Assembly: GCA_963928055.1 (NCBI GenBank)
Contig: CAWVDN010000002.1
Span: 310,001 to 374,000, forward strand
Reading direction: 5' to 3'
Length of the DNA: 64,000 nt
DNA from: Scatomonas sp963928055
GTDB taxonomy: Bacteria; Bacillota; Clostridia; Lachnospirales; Lachnospiraceae
Within the stretch, counting starts at the first letter, position 1; each line of letters starts with the position of its first letter. The notes below the pieces were generated by a model that saw only the letters and a list, made by a program, of their open reading frames with translations, had not been told where the DNA came from and made no database searches. A program made the translations under genes and the position numbers. Of this stretch, positions 33,875-43,155 are shown one piece after another.

Positions 33875-34207
33875 TTACAGTTCCGTATACTTTTCTTTCT
33901 TTCCGTAGGCCTTTTCCACCGGATATTTCTCCGCGTTTTTCCTGATTTTTGCTCTGACGATCTCATCCAGATCCAGGCCGCAGGTATCTGCCATCAGAAT
34001 GCAGTAATTTAATACATCCGCCAGTTCTTCCTTTATCTTATCCATCTTCTCTCTGCACCAGTCGTCGGTCCCGCTCCACTGAAAAACCTCCAGCAGTTCC
34101 GCTGCCTCCAGAGAAATGGAAATCGCCAGATCCTTGGGATTATGAAACTGCTTCCAGTTTCGCTCTTCCCGGAATCTTAATACCTGTTCAATGGTTTCCT
34201 GATTCAT
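33875..34207 (-). CDS. MazG-like nucleotide pyrophosphohydrolase
   Basis: 110 residues of the all-alpha NTP pyrophosphatase fold (RS21-C6/dCTPase-like): KDLAISISLEAAELLEVFQW and KEELADVLNYCILMADTCGL carry the EExxE and ExxD metal ligands. It would hydrolyse (d)NTPs to monophosphates. It begins 3 nt after the stop of the helicase gene, so the two are co-expressed. Confidence 0.92.
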   Translation of the reverse strand: MNQETIEQVLRFREERNWKQFHNPKDLAISISLEAAELLEVFQWSGTDDWCREKMDKIKEELADVLNYCILMADTCGLDLDEIVRAKIRKNAEKYPVEKAYGKKEKYTEL

Positions 34208-34210
34208 GCT

Positions 34211-36094
34211 CTACCTCTCTCTTCTGTCCGCTAAACATTCTTTTAAATATTCCGCCAGTTTCCGATCTGTACAATAAACATAACAGCCCTTCATGCCCCG
34301 GGTCATAAGCGTCCTGTATGTATTTTTTATAATTTCATCCGCTTCTTTTCTGGCTCTGCCAGGATCTTCCCGAAACATTTTTTTAATTCCCTTCAGGGAA
34401 TGGTCTGTCCTGGCTCTTTTGGTAAAGTCCGTCACCACGGAACCGTTTTCATAGCGCATATCATCCCCGATGATCACGCCCGCATAATCGAACTCCAGCC
34501 CCTGGGAAGTATGGATGCAGCCAGCTTCTTCCACAGAGGTTTCATCGATGGCAAAGGTGTTGGTATTGTTCAGGTTCCAGCTGATCTCAAAATCACCGAT
34601 TTTAATGTCATGGACATTGGGGTTGCTTTTTCCCTCCTTCAGCCAGTCCCAGCAATACCCCGCGAGGATCCTGGCCCGGTTGTGGGAGATCCGGTTCTTT
34701 TCAACGATAAGTTCCCGCAGTTCAAAGGGAGAATCCAGGATCCGGATATCATAATCGATCTCCTTCATATCCCAGTTCGCCGTCTCACGGATTCCCAGGG
34801 TATGATCCAGCCACGCAAGATATCCGTCCGAGCCGTTGCAGCGAAATTGCGAAAGAAGTTCCATCTCTGTGACCTGTGCTCCTTCTTTTTCGGCCCACTT
34901 ACGGATCTCCTCCACACTGCCGATATCCTGCAGCGTGACCCTCTGACTCTCATCAATAAAAAAGGCACTGCATCTCGCCGCATGGATGATCTCCAGGATC
35001 TGGTTCTCCCCCAGATTATGGCGTATACCGGATTTTTCGTTCAGGCGGTGGGCTTCATCCACCAGGACCGTATCCACGATATTCTTTTCGGCGTTGACAA
35101 AAACACCGGAGCCCTTGAAAAGGTTATCGATGCTGCTCTTTCGCATGCTCCCTTTCAGCTTCGCCTGATATACATATCTGGGGGCTGAATTCTTGGAAAT
35201 ATACTGGCAGTACTGCTCTTCTCCGGTCAGCTGAACCAGAAGATTGACTGCCACTACGCTTTTTCCCGTACCGGGACCTCCTTTGACAAGAATGACCCTC
35301 TTTTGTCCATCTCTGCAGGATGCTCTTGCCTGGTCCAGGATTTCTTCATAGACAACCTTCTGTTCATCCAGCATTACAAATTCCCTGCTGCCCTTCAGCA
35401 TTTTTGCTATGGAATCCTGCAGACTCTTTGAGGGTTTGATGCGTCCTTCGTCAATTCTGTATATCAGATCGATATCATCGCCGGTCCGTATACTTTTTTT
35501 GATAAAATCCCTGAGTTTTTCCACCTGGCCTCTGGTAAAAGCCGGAGCCTCTTCCAGATAGGGCCCGTACTGTTCCGCATCCAAGGGGTCCTCCCGGCTC
35601 CTTCTGTAATTGTGCAGATACGCGCAGGGAAATAAGGAAATCATTCCCTCCTGCACCGAACGGTTGTAGTCATGGATCAATACCGCATAGGACCAGGCCT
35701 GATAAGAAGGATGCACGACCTGACGGCGCCCGTTGCCTGTAAAAGTTTCTACCAGCCCGTCTTTTCCGGGAACCTCCTGCAGTTCATCCCACTGCTTCAA
35801 TTCGATCAGGACAACGTTTCCCTCTTTTTTTGTGCCGTAACCGGAGATCAGAAAATCAACTCTTTTAGCCGTCTGCGGAATATTATACTCAATGGCCACT
35901 CCTGCATTTTCAGGGATCTCGCGATCGTTCAGGACCTTATACATATATTCCATAGAATTTTCCCAGGCCCTGAATTCGCTTCTGGCTGTATGGCGCTTTA
36001 TTTTTTCGTAGATATTTTTTTCTATTTCCAGGGCGATCGTATCCCGCTCCACACTGGTTAAAAAATCCGCTTTTGTACCGTCATAGATCAGCAT
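34211..36094 (-). CDS. DUF2075 helicase with N-terminal nuclease-like domain
   Basis: 627 residues. The first 250 have a PD-(D/E)XK-like pattern (KRVDFLISGY, then NVVLIELKQWDE). The rest is a DUF2075 superfamily-1-like helicase with Walker A GGPGTGKSVV (about 274-283), Walker B VLVDEAHRLNE, motif III-like FIDESQRV and IHTSQGLEFDYAGVIIG near the end, plus the terminal LMTRGMKGCYVY. Schlafen-like and several defence proteins share this layout. With the coupled MazG it may act on foreign DNA or RNA and nucleotide pools. That role is inference. Confidence 0.88.
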   Translation of the reverse strand: MLIYDGTKADFLTSVERDTIALEIEKNIYEKIKRHTARSEFRAWENSMEYMYKVLNDREIPENAGVAIEYNIPQTAKRVDFLISGYGTKKEGNVVLIELKQWDELQEVPGKDGLVETFTGNGRRQVVHPSYQAWSYAVLIHDYNRSVQEGMISLFPCAYLHNYRRSREDPLDAEQYGPYLEEAPAFTRGQVEKLRDFIKKSIRTGDDIDLIYRIDEGRIKPSKSLQDSIAKMLKGSREFVMLDEQKVVYEEILDQARASCRDGQKRVILVKGGPGTGKSVVAVNLLVQLTGEEQYCQYISKNSAPRYVYQAKLKGSMRKSSIDNLFKGSGVFVNAEKNIVDTVLVDEAHRLNEKSGIRHNLGENQILEIIHAARCSAFFIDESQRVTLQDIGSVEEIRKWAEKEGAQVTEMELLSQFRCNGSDGYLAWLDHTLGIRETANWDMKEIDYDIRILDSPFELRELIVEKNRISHNRARILAGYCWDWLKEGKSNPNVHDIKIGDFEISWNLNNTNTFAIDETSVEEAGCIHTSQGLEFDYAGVIIGDDMRYENGSVVTDFTKRARTDHSLKGIKKMFREDPGRARKEADEIIKNTYRTLMTRGMKGCYVYCTDRKLAEYLKECLADRRER

Positions 36095-36172
36095 TTTATC
36101 CGCCTTATCCGTTTAAATTCTCTGAATATTTTACCCCCATACGTCTGCAAAATCAACCGTAATTCCACCGCC

Positions 36173-36222
36173 AAAGGAAGGCCCCGGACGCATAACATCC
36201 GGGGCCTTCCTTTGTTTTTTTT
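36173..36222 (+). terminator. Strong 16-bp terminator, plus-strand orientation
   Basis: AAAGGAAGGCCCCGGA and TCCGGGGCCTTCCTTT pair perfectly; TTTTTTTT follows on the plus strand only. Both neighbours are on the minus strand, so it may act against antisense transcription or work weakly in reverse after the Crp gene. Confidence 0.7.
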
Positions 36223-36233
36223 CTATTCTGTTT

Positions 36234-36944
36234 TTATCCGCGGCATTCATAGGGATCTGCTTCCTGCTCCGTAATGGGCATTTCCACCAGCAGTTCAAAC
36301 CGGCTTCCGTTAAACTTCAGCAGTCCTTCATCCCGCATGCGGCAGAGTTCGCTGGACATGGAACTGCGGTTTACGAACAGATAGTCCGCCAGCTCCTGCC
36401 GGTTCAGCGGGATCACAAAGCTGCGGCTGTGCGCCATGTGATACTGATCCGAAAGATAATCCTGCAGTTTTTCTCTGGTCGTGCGCCGGACAGAATCCTC
36501 CAGTTTCCTTGTGAGTCTCTGGGCCTTCTGGGTCAGGGCAAAGATCAGGTTCTGCAGAAAACGGACCTGCACCGGGGCGATGCTGGCATTTTCTCCCAGA
36601 AGTTTGTCCACAGACAGAAACAGGACTTTTGTCTCCCTGCGGGCTGTGACTGTTACGTGCAGACGATATTTCCCTACAGCGCTGAGCACTCCGATATTGC
36701 CGCCCGGTCCGATCACTTCCATAAGGTTGCTGTTTCCGTTGGCGTCGATGTGGGAAGCGTATGCCTGACCGCTCAGTATCACGCCCAGCTGAGACTGAAG
36801 TTCCCCGTCCCTGAGGATGACTTCCTTCTTGGAGAAGGTCCGCATCTGATAATCGACGCTTCTGAGCAGGCTGCTGATCTCCGAATTGGACATATTTCGG
36901 AACAGCAGACTTTTCCGCAGAGCGTCTGCTAAATCTTTCTCCAT
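36234..36944 (-). CDS. Crp/Fnr-family regulator
   Basis: 236 residues: cyclic-nucleotide-binding-like barrel (GELQSQLGVILSGQAYASHI) and a C-terminal helix-turn-helix (LNRQELADYLFVNRSSMSSE, LCRMRDEGLL). The barrel lacks the classical cAMP contacts and there is no N-terminal iron-sulfur cysteine set, so the signal is unknown. The start at 36944 has AGGAGG upstream. Confidence 0.9.
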   Translation of the reverse strand: MEKDLADALRKSLLFRNMSNSEISSLLRSVDYQMRTFSKKEVILRDGELQSQLGVILSGQAYASHIDANGNSNLMEVIGPGGNIGVLSAVGKYRLHVTVTARRETKVLFLSVDKLLGENASIAPVQVRFLQNLIFALTQKAQRLTRKLEDSVRRTTREKLQDYLSDQYHMAHSRSFVIPLNRQELADYLFVNRSSMSSELCRMRDEGLLKFNGSRFELLVEMPITEQEADPYECRG

Positions 36945-36966
36945 ATGCGCTTCCTCCTTTCCCTTT

Positions 36967-37569
36967 CTAATGCTCTCCGCGTTTTCTGCGGACTGCCAGA
37001 ACCGTAAACAGATCGCTGAGCCCGTCTGCCAGCAGAGTGATCCCAAATACCATCACCACGATGCCGTAAGTCCGGAAGGGATTCAGCACCAGGATCACTC
37101 CCAGGACGATGGGGATCAGCGCGGCAAAAAGCAAGGACACTCTTGCGGAACTCCGGTCTTTCATAGCCTGATAAGTCAAAGGGAGCTTTCCGATGCCGTC
37201 CGCCAGAAGCAGAAGCCCCAGCACCAGCGGCAGGAACGCCAGGATCACAGCCGGACTGGTCAGGGCAAATACCGCGAAGGCCAGCGGCAGGATCCCCAGA
37301 AACAGATCTCCGCCGGAAGCAGTGCCCCTGCGGCGGCAGTGAAAAAACCGCCACAGATGGCTGACCGCGTAAACCGCTGCGCCGGCCGCCAGCGCCCACA
37401 CAAAAGCCGTTCCCCCCGCGGCGGGAAATACCAGCAGCAGAATACCCAGCAGCATATAGAGAACCGCCAGCCATACAGAGGCAGTTCTGCTCCAGAAGAA
37501 TTCAAGCATGGTGATTTCCGGGTCTTTTCCGGGAACAGTGTTCTCTGAAACTAAGATGGTCTCTTTCAT
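36967..37569 (-). CDS. DUF308/HdeD-like membrane protein
   Basis: 200 residues with six hydrophobic helices in three DUF308 pairs (WLAVLYMLLGILLLVFPAAG, AVILAFLPLVLGLLLLADGI, ALIPIVLGVILVLNPF). Function unknown; relatives are acid- or stress-linked in enterobacteria. The start at 37569 has AGGAGG upstream. Co-directional with the Crp gene 22 bp downstream, which may regulate it. Confidence 0.88.
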   Translation of the reverse strand: MKETILVSENTVPGKDPEITMLEFFWSRTASVWLAVLYMLLGILLLVFPAAGGTAFVWALAAGAAVYAVSHLWRFFHCRRRGTASGGDLFLGILPLAFAVFALTSPAVILAFLPLVLGLLLLADGIGKLPLTYQAMKDRSSARVSLLFAALIPIVLGVILVLNPFRTYGIVVMVFGITLLADGLSDLFTVLAVRRKRGEH

Positions 37570-37698
37570 CCGATCATTCCTCCTTTTTCGATATAGTATG
37601 GTTCCTTTCCGAGCCATCATACTCCTTTTCGCGGAAAAACGTAGTTGCCTTAACAACGTTTCCGGAATTTTATGTAAAATTCTCATATTTCCGGAAAT

Positions 37699-37748
37699 AA
37701 AAAAAGCAGCCAGGGGCAGCCGCGTATTCTTTTGCGGTACCCACTGGC
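37699..37748 (-). terminator. Terminator after the SpoU methyltransferase gene
   Basis: On the minus strand GCCAGTGGGTACCGC and GCGGCTGCCCCTGGC pair with internal loops and are followed by seven T (37699-37705). Confidence 0.6.
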
Positions 37749-37778
37749 GCTTTCAGGAAGCACCAGAGTATCCTCCTT

Positions 37779-38606
37779 TTATTTTCCCAGTTCCCAGAAG
37801 GCCACGGCGCTGGCCGCCGCCACGTTCAGAGAATCCACCCCGTGAGACATGGGGATCTTAATGGTGTAATCCGAAACCCTTATGGTTTCCTCCGCAAGGC
37901 CGTATCCCTCGGAGCCCAGAAGCACCGCCAGTTTCTCTTCCTCTTTCAGCCGGGGATCGTCAATGCTCACCGACTGGCTGTGGAGAGCCATGGAAGCTGT
38001 GGAAAATCCCAGGGATTTCAGGTATTCCATGCCCTGTACCGGCCAGGGGCCGCACTCTTCTTCCTCCAGATAGGTCCAGGGGATCTGAAAAACCGTTCCC
38101 ATGCTGACCCGGGCAGCCCGCCGGTACAGAGGATCGCTGCAGCCGCAGGTCAGCAGGACCCCGTCCATATGTAAAGCTGCGGCGGAGCGGAGGATAGCTC
38201 CCACATTGGTGGGATTGACCACATTTTCCAGCAGAGCGACGCGGCGGGCGGAACGGCAGATTTCCTTTACCCTGGGCAGAGGCTTTCTCCGCATGGCGCA
38301 GAGCACACCCCGGGTGAGATTGTAGCCCGTGAGTTCCCTCAGCACTGCAAAAGAAGCCGTATACACCGGCGTGTCCGGACAGCGCTCTATCAGTTCCCGG
38401 GCCTCCCCCTGCACATGCCGGTCCTCCGCCAGCATGGACACCGGCTCGTATCCCGCGTCCAGCGCCCGCAGAACGACCTTGGGACTCTCCGCGATGAAGA
38501 GTCCCTCCTCCGGACAATCCCGGCGCAGCAGCTGATTTTCCGTAAGCCTGGCGTAAACATCCAGTTCCGCCGCCTGAAAATCTGTGATCTCTATGATCTG
38601 TCCCAT
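37779..38606 (-). CDS. SpoU/TrmH-family RNA 2'-O-methyltransferase
   Basis: 275 residues: N-terminal substrate-binding domain (about 1-110) and SPOUT knot with motif 1 NVVNPTNVGAILRSA, motif 2 LLGSEGYGL and motif 3 IPMSHGVDSLNVAAA. It methylates a ribose in rRNA or tRNA using S-adenosylmethionine; the exact site cannot be told. It ends the two-gene transcript with the AAA protein. Confidence 0.93.
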   Translation of the reverse strand: MGQIIEITDFQAAELDVYARLTENQLLRRDCPEEGLFIAESPKVVLRALDAGYEPVSMLAEDRHVQGEARELIERCPDTPVYTASFAVLRELTGYNLTRGVLCAMRRKPLPRVKEICRSARRVALLENVVNPTNVGAILRSAAALHMDGVLLTCGCSDPLYRRAARVSMGTVFQIPWTYLEEEECGPWPVQGMEYLKSLGFSTASMALHSQSVSIDDPRLKEEEKLAVLLGSEGYGLAEETIRVSDYTIKIPMSHGVDSLNVAAASAVAFWELGK

Positions 38607-38617
38607 GATTTCTCCTT

Positions 38618-40102
38618 TTATCCCAGCAGTTCCCGCACCATGGCTCCGTCAAAGGTAACCTTTTTCACGTGATCCACTTCGATCTGGTACAGAGCGTTGG
38701 CTGCCAGATGTTCCGCCGCCTGCTCCAGATCCCGGATGCCGCTGGTATTCCGGTGCAGATCGATCACCGTTTCCAGCCCTTCCTCCGTCAGCGCGCATTC
38801 ACCTTCCTTCAGGCCGATGCGTTTCAGCACCTTCGGCAGAGCGTACCGGGAAAAGATCACTTTTTTCTCCTCCGGCGTGTAGTCCGGGATCTCGATCACC
38901 GCGAACCGGGACATGAGAGGAGCGCTGATCTGCTCCCGGTCGTTGGCGGTGGCAATAGGATAAACCCCCACCGTGGGGATCATGCACTCAATGTAATTGT
39001 CCGTAAAGCCCAGGTTATCCAGCAGAGTCAGCAGCACATCCGCCGGATTGCCGTTCCCTTTGCCGGAAGCCGCCTTGTCCAGTTCGTTGATGATAAAGAC
39101 AAGATTCGATTCTCCCGCTACAGAAAAAGCGTCCATGATAATACCCGGCTTGGCGTTGGCGTAGATCCGGGAGCTTCCCGTCAGCTGTTCCGGATCGTTG
39201 ATGGAACTCATGTCCAGGGTGGTCCAGGGCAGCTTCAGGATCCGGGCCACCGCGTAAGCGATCTGGGATTTCCCGGTTCCCGCCGGGCCGATGAGCAGCA
39301 GTCCGTAGGCCGGCAGGGTATGGGTGCGGTTGATCTGGATAATGGTCTCGATGATCCGCTGTTTCACCCGCTCCATGCCGTACAGCTCTTCGTCCAGGAT
39401 CCTCCTGGCCTCCTCCGGATCAATGGCCTGAAAATAGTTCCCCTTCCACTGAATGTTCATCATAATGGAAAGGGCGTGCTGGGCATGGCGCCGCTCCTCC
39501 TGGGAGACCTCGCTGGACTTGGCTACCGCCAGATTTCTTCTGGCCCAGAGACGGATATTGTCCGGCAGGGTCCTGCCGGCGCAGTTGAGAAAATCCGTGA
39601 TGCTCTGAATGCTGGTGAGCTTCATGCTGTCCCCGGTCTCCTCCTCATCCTCGTCGGGGATTTCCCGGGAAGGGGCGTCGCTGGAAAGCAGCCGCTCGAT
39701 CATAAACTGCAGGAAACCGTCCTCGGCGGAAAGCTTTACGCCTCCCCCGAAAGCGATCTCCCGGATTTTGTATACGGCGTACCCGTCCTCCCGGACCGCT
39801 CCGGACAGACGCACGTTGATGTGATTCTCGCCCAGCCATTTCAGAAGGCTGACAAATCGGGCGTCGATCTCCAGGATATCTTCACTGACGACACCTGCCG
39901 CCCCCTTAAACTCAAAGGCCGTCCGTTTGATGGGATTCAGGAACAGGCCGTCGGTGTGGTGCTTCAGCTGCCCGGCCCGGTTGCCAAGGAGCAGGATGGG
40001 CTGCTCCGGGGAGGTCTGGCTGTTGCAGGAATAAAAAACACGGTAAGTACATTCCGATTCCTTTACGGTCTCAGAAGCATGTTGGAAATCAAAAACCGGC
40101 AT
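38618..40102 (-). CDS. Lon-like AAA+ ATPase without protease domain
   Basis: 494 residues. The first 200 are specific to this protein. The AAA+ core then has Walker A GPAGTGKSQIA, a Walker B-like VFIINELDKAASGKG (Asn-Glu instead of Asp-Glu), sensor 1 IATANDREQI and an arginine finger in MSRFAVIEIPDYT, in the style of Lon. The serine-lysine protease domain is absent. It could be an unfoldase or chaperone; the partner is unknown. It is 11 nt upstream of the methyltransferase gene. Confidence 0.85.
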   Translation of the reverse strand: MPVFDFQHASETVKESECTYRVFYSCNSQTSPEQPILLLGNRAGQLKHHTDGLFLNPIKRTAFEFKGAAGVVSEDILEIDARFVSLLKWLGENHINVRLSGAVREDGYAVYKIREIAFGGGVKLSAEDGFLQFMIERLLSSDAPSREIPDEDEEETGDSMKLTSIQSITDFLNCAGRTLPDNIRLWARRNLAVAKSSEVSQEERRHAQHALSIMMNIQWKGNYFQAIDPEEARRILDEELYGMERVKQRIIETIIQINRTHTLPAYGLLLIGPAGTGKSQIAYAVARILKLPWTTLDMSSINDPEQLTGSSRIYANAKPGIIMDAFSVAGESNLVFIINELDKAASGKGNGNPADVLLTLLDNLGFTDNYIECMIPTVGVYPIATANDREQISAPLMSRFAVIEIPDYTPEEKKVIFSRYALPKVLKRIGLKEGECALTEEGLETVIDLHRNTSGIRDLEQAAEHLAANALYQIEVDHVKKVTFDGAMVRELLG

Positions 40103-40233
40103 AATGCAAACTCCTTCTATAAATAAGATAAAATCTTGTTTCAGTATAGCATGGGGACAGCCTCGGTCTACCGGTTTATCAGAACTTCCCGCCGGGCTTC
40201 CGCCCCGGCGGTTTCTTTTCCGATTCCCATAAA

Positions 40234-40262
40234 TTGACAGAATTGTTAAAAAAGAGTATAAT
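40234..40262 (+). promoter_or_regulatory. Consensus promoter of the peptide-salvage operon
   Basis: TTGACA (40234-40239), 17 bp, TATAAT (40257-40262). A GC-rich plus-strand hairpin with TTTCTTTT (40189-40219) lies just upstream and insulates it. Leader about 88 nt. Confidence 0.85.
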
Positions 40263-40356
40263 TAATAAAAATTTTATAAAAACTGGACGGAGTTTTCATG
40301 TTTGTTTCGGGCCGCAGACGGAGGTTCGCCGGTTTTTAGACAAAGGAGAGATGAGT

Positions 40357-41544
40357 ATGGTTATTACAAACGGTTTCACCTACATCGCGTTTCTGATGTT
40401 CCTGGCCGGCGGCATGCTGGCGCTGGAAAAGTACACGAAGTGGAAAGTCTTCAACGTGGTGCCTCCCCTGGTATGGATCTACGTGCTGAATATGATCTTC
40501 TGCACCCTGGGCCTGTATTCCTCGGAGGGAGTCTCCGCCACTTACAGCGCCCTGAAGAACAATCTGCTTTATGCCATGATCTTCGTTATGCTGCTCCGCT
40601 GTGATTTCCGCAAGCTGGCCAAGCTGGGCGGACGGATGGTGGCCATCTTCCTGGGCTGTTCCCTGACACTGGCCATCGGTTTCTTTGTGGGCTACCCCCT
40701 GTTCATGGGAGTCCTGGGCGGCGGTGAAAAAACCTGGGCGGCCGTTTCCGCCCTGTACGCTTCCTGGGTAGGCGGTTCCGCCAACATGGCCGCCATGCAG
40801 GCAGCCCTTCCTGTAGACGCAGGCGCTTACAGCTGCGCCCTGGCTCTGGATACGGTCTGCTATTCCCTGTGGATCGCCCTTCTGCTGCTGGCTGTCCGCT
40901 ACGCCAAAAAGTGGAATAACGCCGTCAAGGCAGATACCTCCAAGCTGGACGCCGTAGCGGCGGCAGCCAATGCCGAGGTGGCCGGCGAGAAAAAGAAAGC
41001 CTCCGCAGGCGACTGGATCTTCCTCATCGGTCTTTCCCTGATCGTTTCCGCCCTGTCTCAGATGGTGGGAGCGGCCATGAACGCCGGCTTTGAGGAGATC
41101 GGCCTGAAGGTCTTCGACGTGGGCACCTGTACCACCGTATTTGTAACTCTGCTGGGCCTTGTGTGCGCTCTTTCTCCTCTTGGCAAGCTGCCGGCGGTGG
41201 AAGAACTCTCCAATGTGTACCTGTACGCGGTCGTGTCCCTGCTGGCCTCCACCGCCAGCCTGACGGATCTGGTGTCCGCTCCCATGTGGGTGGTCTACGG
41301 AGCCTTTATCCTGGTCATCCATGTGGTGCTCATGTTTATTTTGTCCAAGCTATTCCACTGGGATCTGTGTATGGTATCCACCGCGTCCCTGGCTAACATC
41401 GGAGGCTCGGCTTCGGCGCCCATTGTGGCCACGGCCTACGACCCATCCTTCGCCGGTATCGGTGTGCTGATGGGTGTGCTGGGCGCCGCCATCGGAAACT
41501 TCTGCGGTCTGGGTATGGGCGCCTTGCTGCACTCCATCATCTGA
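40357..41544 (+). CDS. DUF819-family membrane transporter
   Basis: 395 residues with ten or eleven hydrophobic helices and the glycine-rich DUF819 signatures ASWVGGSANMAAMQ and ASLANIGGSASAPIVATAYD, which recall gluconate/anion permeases. First gene of an operon with a transglutaminase-like protein, a dipeptidase and a dipeptide epimerase, so it may take up or export a muropeptide-derived compound. ATG 40357 is 8 nt after AAGGAG; 40351 is too close. Confidence 0.9.
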   Translation: MVITNGFTYIAFLMFLAGGMLALEKYTKWKVFNVVPPLVWIYVLNMIFCTLGLYSSEGVSATYSALKNNLLYAMIFVMLLRCDFRKLAKLGGRMVAIFLGCSLTLAIGFFVGYPLFMGVLGGGEKTWAAVSALYASWVGGSANMAAMQAALPVDAGAYSCALALDTVCYSLWIALLLLAVRYAKKWNNAVKADTSKLDAVAAAANAEVAGEKKKASAGDWIFLIGLSLIVSALSQMVGAAMNAGFEEIGLKVFDVGTCTTVFVTLLGLVCALSPLGKLPAVEELSNVYLYAVVSLLASTASLTDLVSAPMWVVYGAFILVIHVVLMFILSKLFHWDLCMVSTASLANIGGSASAPIVATAYDPSFAGIGVLMGVLGAAIGNFCGLGMGALLHSII

Positions 41545-41557
41545 CCGGAGCCGGGAA

Positions 41558-41583
41558 GTCCTCCGCCGCTTTTGGCGGAGGAC
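41558..41583 (+). terminator. Intercistronic hairpin
   Basis: GTCCTCCGCC and GGCGGAGGAC, 6-nt loop, followed by CTTTGCC. A weak terminator or processing site that could lower expression of the genes downstream of DUF819. Confidence 0.5.
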
Positions 41584-41700
41584 CTTTGCCGGCTGTAAAC
41601 CGGAACGGGGCGGCCGATCCCCTCATTCCTCCGCGTCCCTCCAGGAGCCGCGGAGAAATGGGCGGGCCGGCAGCCCTTTCTTTTCAAACAGGAGGTGTGT

Positions 41701-43155
41701 ATGACAGACGCCAATACAAATTTTGAAGCGCTCTTCGCCGGACTGCCGGAGGACATCCTGCAGTGCAAGCTGGCCGGCGACTTTCAGAACGCCGTGCGCC
41801 TCATCGATCTGCGGCTTCAGGAGCAGAATCTTCCTCAGGCCCTGCGGCGCTGCCTGACGGCGGAGCGGGAAATGATCCTGCGGCTTCCCGAAGAATTCCC
41901 TTTTTCCAGAAAGGAGGCGCTGGCGCTGGTGCGGCAGCACATCCCGGATTTTACGGAAGAAGAATTTGACCGCTTCGTGGACGCCCGGAAGATCCGCTGG
42001 ATCTATCGGCAGGGAGAACCCTGCTATTTCGGACGTTTTTTTGACTCTCTGTGCAAGATCGACGCCGGCTTTGCCCGGCGGGCAGGCGTTTCCCTGCCCG
42101 GCGCGGAAAGCGCCGGCAGGCTTTCCGAAAAAGAGGCCCAGATGGACGCCTGCATCCGGCAGATGAAGCAGAAAGGATCCGCCAGCCGAAGGATCCGCAT
42201 CCGTGCTTCCCTTCAGATCCCGGAAGAACATTTTACCCCGGGCATGCAGGTGACGGCCCACCTGCCCATCCCTCTGGAATGCGATTCCCAGAGGGGAATC
42301 CGCGTGGAAAGGATGTTCCCGGAAAACGGGATCCTGGCCCCGGGAGACGCCCTGCAGCGGACCGTCTGCTGGCAGGAAACTCTGGAAACCAACCATGCAT
42401 TCATGATAGAATATTCCTACACAAGGACCGCGCGGTACCGGGATCTCTGGAAGGGACCTCTTCCCGCCGAAAATCCCGCGAAAACCCTTTCGGAGGAAGA
42501 ACTGCGGCCCTTCCTGGCGGAAGAGCCGCCTCATATTCTTTTCACCCCGTATCTGAAAGCTCTGGCGGCGGAACTGACGGAAGGCGCGGACCATCCCCTG
42601 GAAAAGGCCCGCAGGTTCTACGATTTTATCACGGAGAACATGACCTATACCTACATGCCCTCCTATTTCACTCAGGAAAATCTGGCGGAAACCTGCGCCA
42701 GAAACTTTACCGGGGACTGCGGGATCTTCGCCCTGCTGTTCGTGACCCTCTGCCGCTGCGCGGGGATCCCTGCCGCCTGGGAAAGCGGCCTTACGGCGGA
42801 GCCGGATTTCTGCGGCGCCCACGACTGGACCCGGTTCTACATTCCGGAATACGGCTGGCTTTACGCGGACCCCTCCTACGGAACGGCGGCGGTGCGGAAT
42901 CAGGATCCGGAACGGAGGAAGTTTTATTTTGGAAATCTGGACCCCTTCCGCATGGCGGCCAACCGGGGATTCCAGAAGCCCTTTGATCCCCCCAAGCGGC
43001 ACTGGCGCTGCGATCCCTATGACAATCAGCTGGGGGAGATCGAAACGGATACCAGAGGACTTTTGTACGAAGAATTTACGCGCAGCAAGCAGGTGCTCCT
43101 GTGCGAAGAAACCGAGGAAGGAGGAACCCCCTATGGAGTTTCGCAGGATCATTGA
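41701..43155 (+). CDS. Transglutaminase-like (papain-fold) protein
   Basis: 484 residues, cytoplasmic (no signal peptide). The catalytic triad is visible: Cys in NFTGDCGIFALLF, His in FCGAHDWTRFY and Asp in LYADPSYG. The N-terminal 280 residues are helical then beta-rich. Bacterial members cut or cross-link peptides. Placed between transporter and dipeptidase, it probably trims peptides for M20 and epimerase. AGGAGG precedes ATG 41701. Confidence 0.88.
   Translation: MTDANTNFEALFAGLPEDILQCKLAGDFQNAVRLIDLRLQEQNLPQALRRCLTAEREMILRLPEEFPFSRKEALALVRQHIPDFTEEEFDRFVDARKIRWIYRQGEPCYFGRFFDSLCKIDAGFARRAGVSLPGAESAGRLSEKEAQMDACIRQMKQKGSASRRIRIRASLQIPEEHFTPGMQVTAHLPIPLECDSQRGIRVERMFPENGILAPGDALQRTVCWQETLETNHAFMIEYSYTRTARYRDLWKGPLPAENPAKTLSEEELRPFLAEEPPHILFTPYLKALAAELTEGADHPLEKARRFYDFITENMTYTYMPSYFTQENLAETCARNFTGDCGIFALLFVTLCRCAGIPAAWESGLTAEPDFCGAHDWTRFYIPEYGWLYADPSYGTAAVRNQDPERRKFYFGNLDPFRMAANRGFQKPFDPPKRHWRCDPYDNQLGEIETDTRGLLYEEFTRSKQVLLCEETEEGGTPYGVSQDH

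Noticed and set aside
36173..36222. Strong terminator taken at first for the end of the Crp gene
   Set aside because: The T-run is only on the plus strand, while the Crp gene is on the minus strand; kept as a plus-strand terminator.
38669..40126. 485-codon plus-strand frame opposite the Lon-like ATPase gene
   Set aside because: Antisense shadow of a GC-rich gene with clear AAA+ motifs; its translation is His/Gln/Gly-rich and without domains. The same holds for long frames opposite DUF2075, purD, speE, the M29 gene and the M20 gene.
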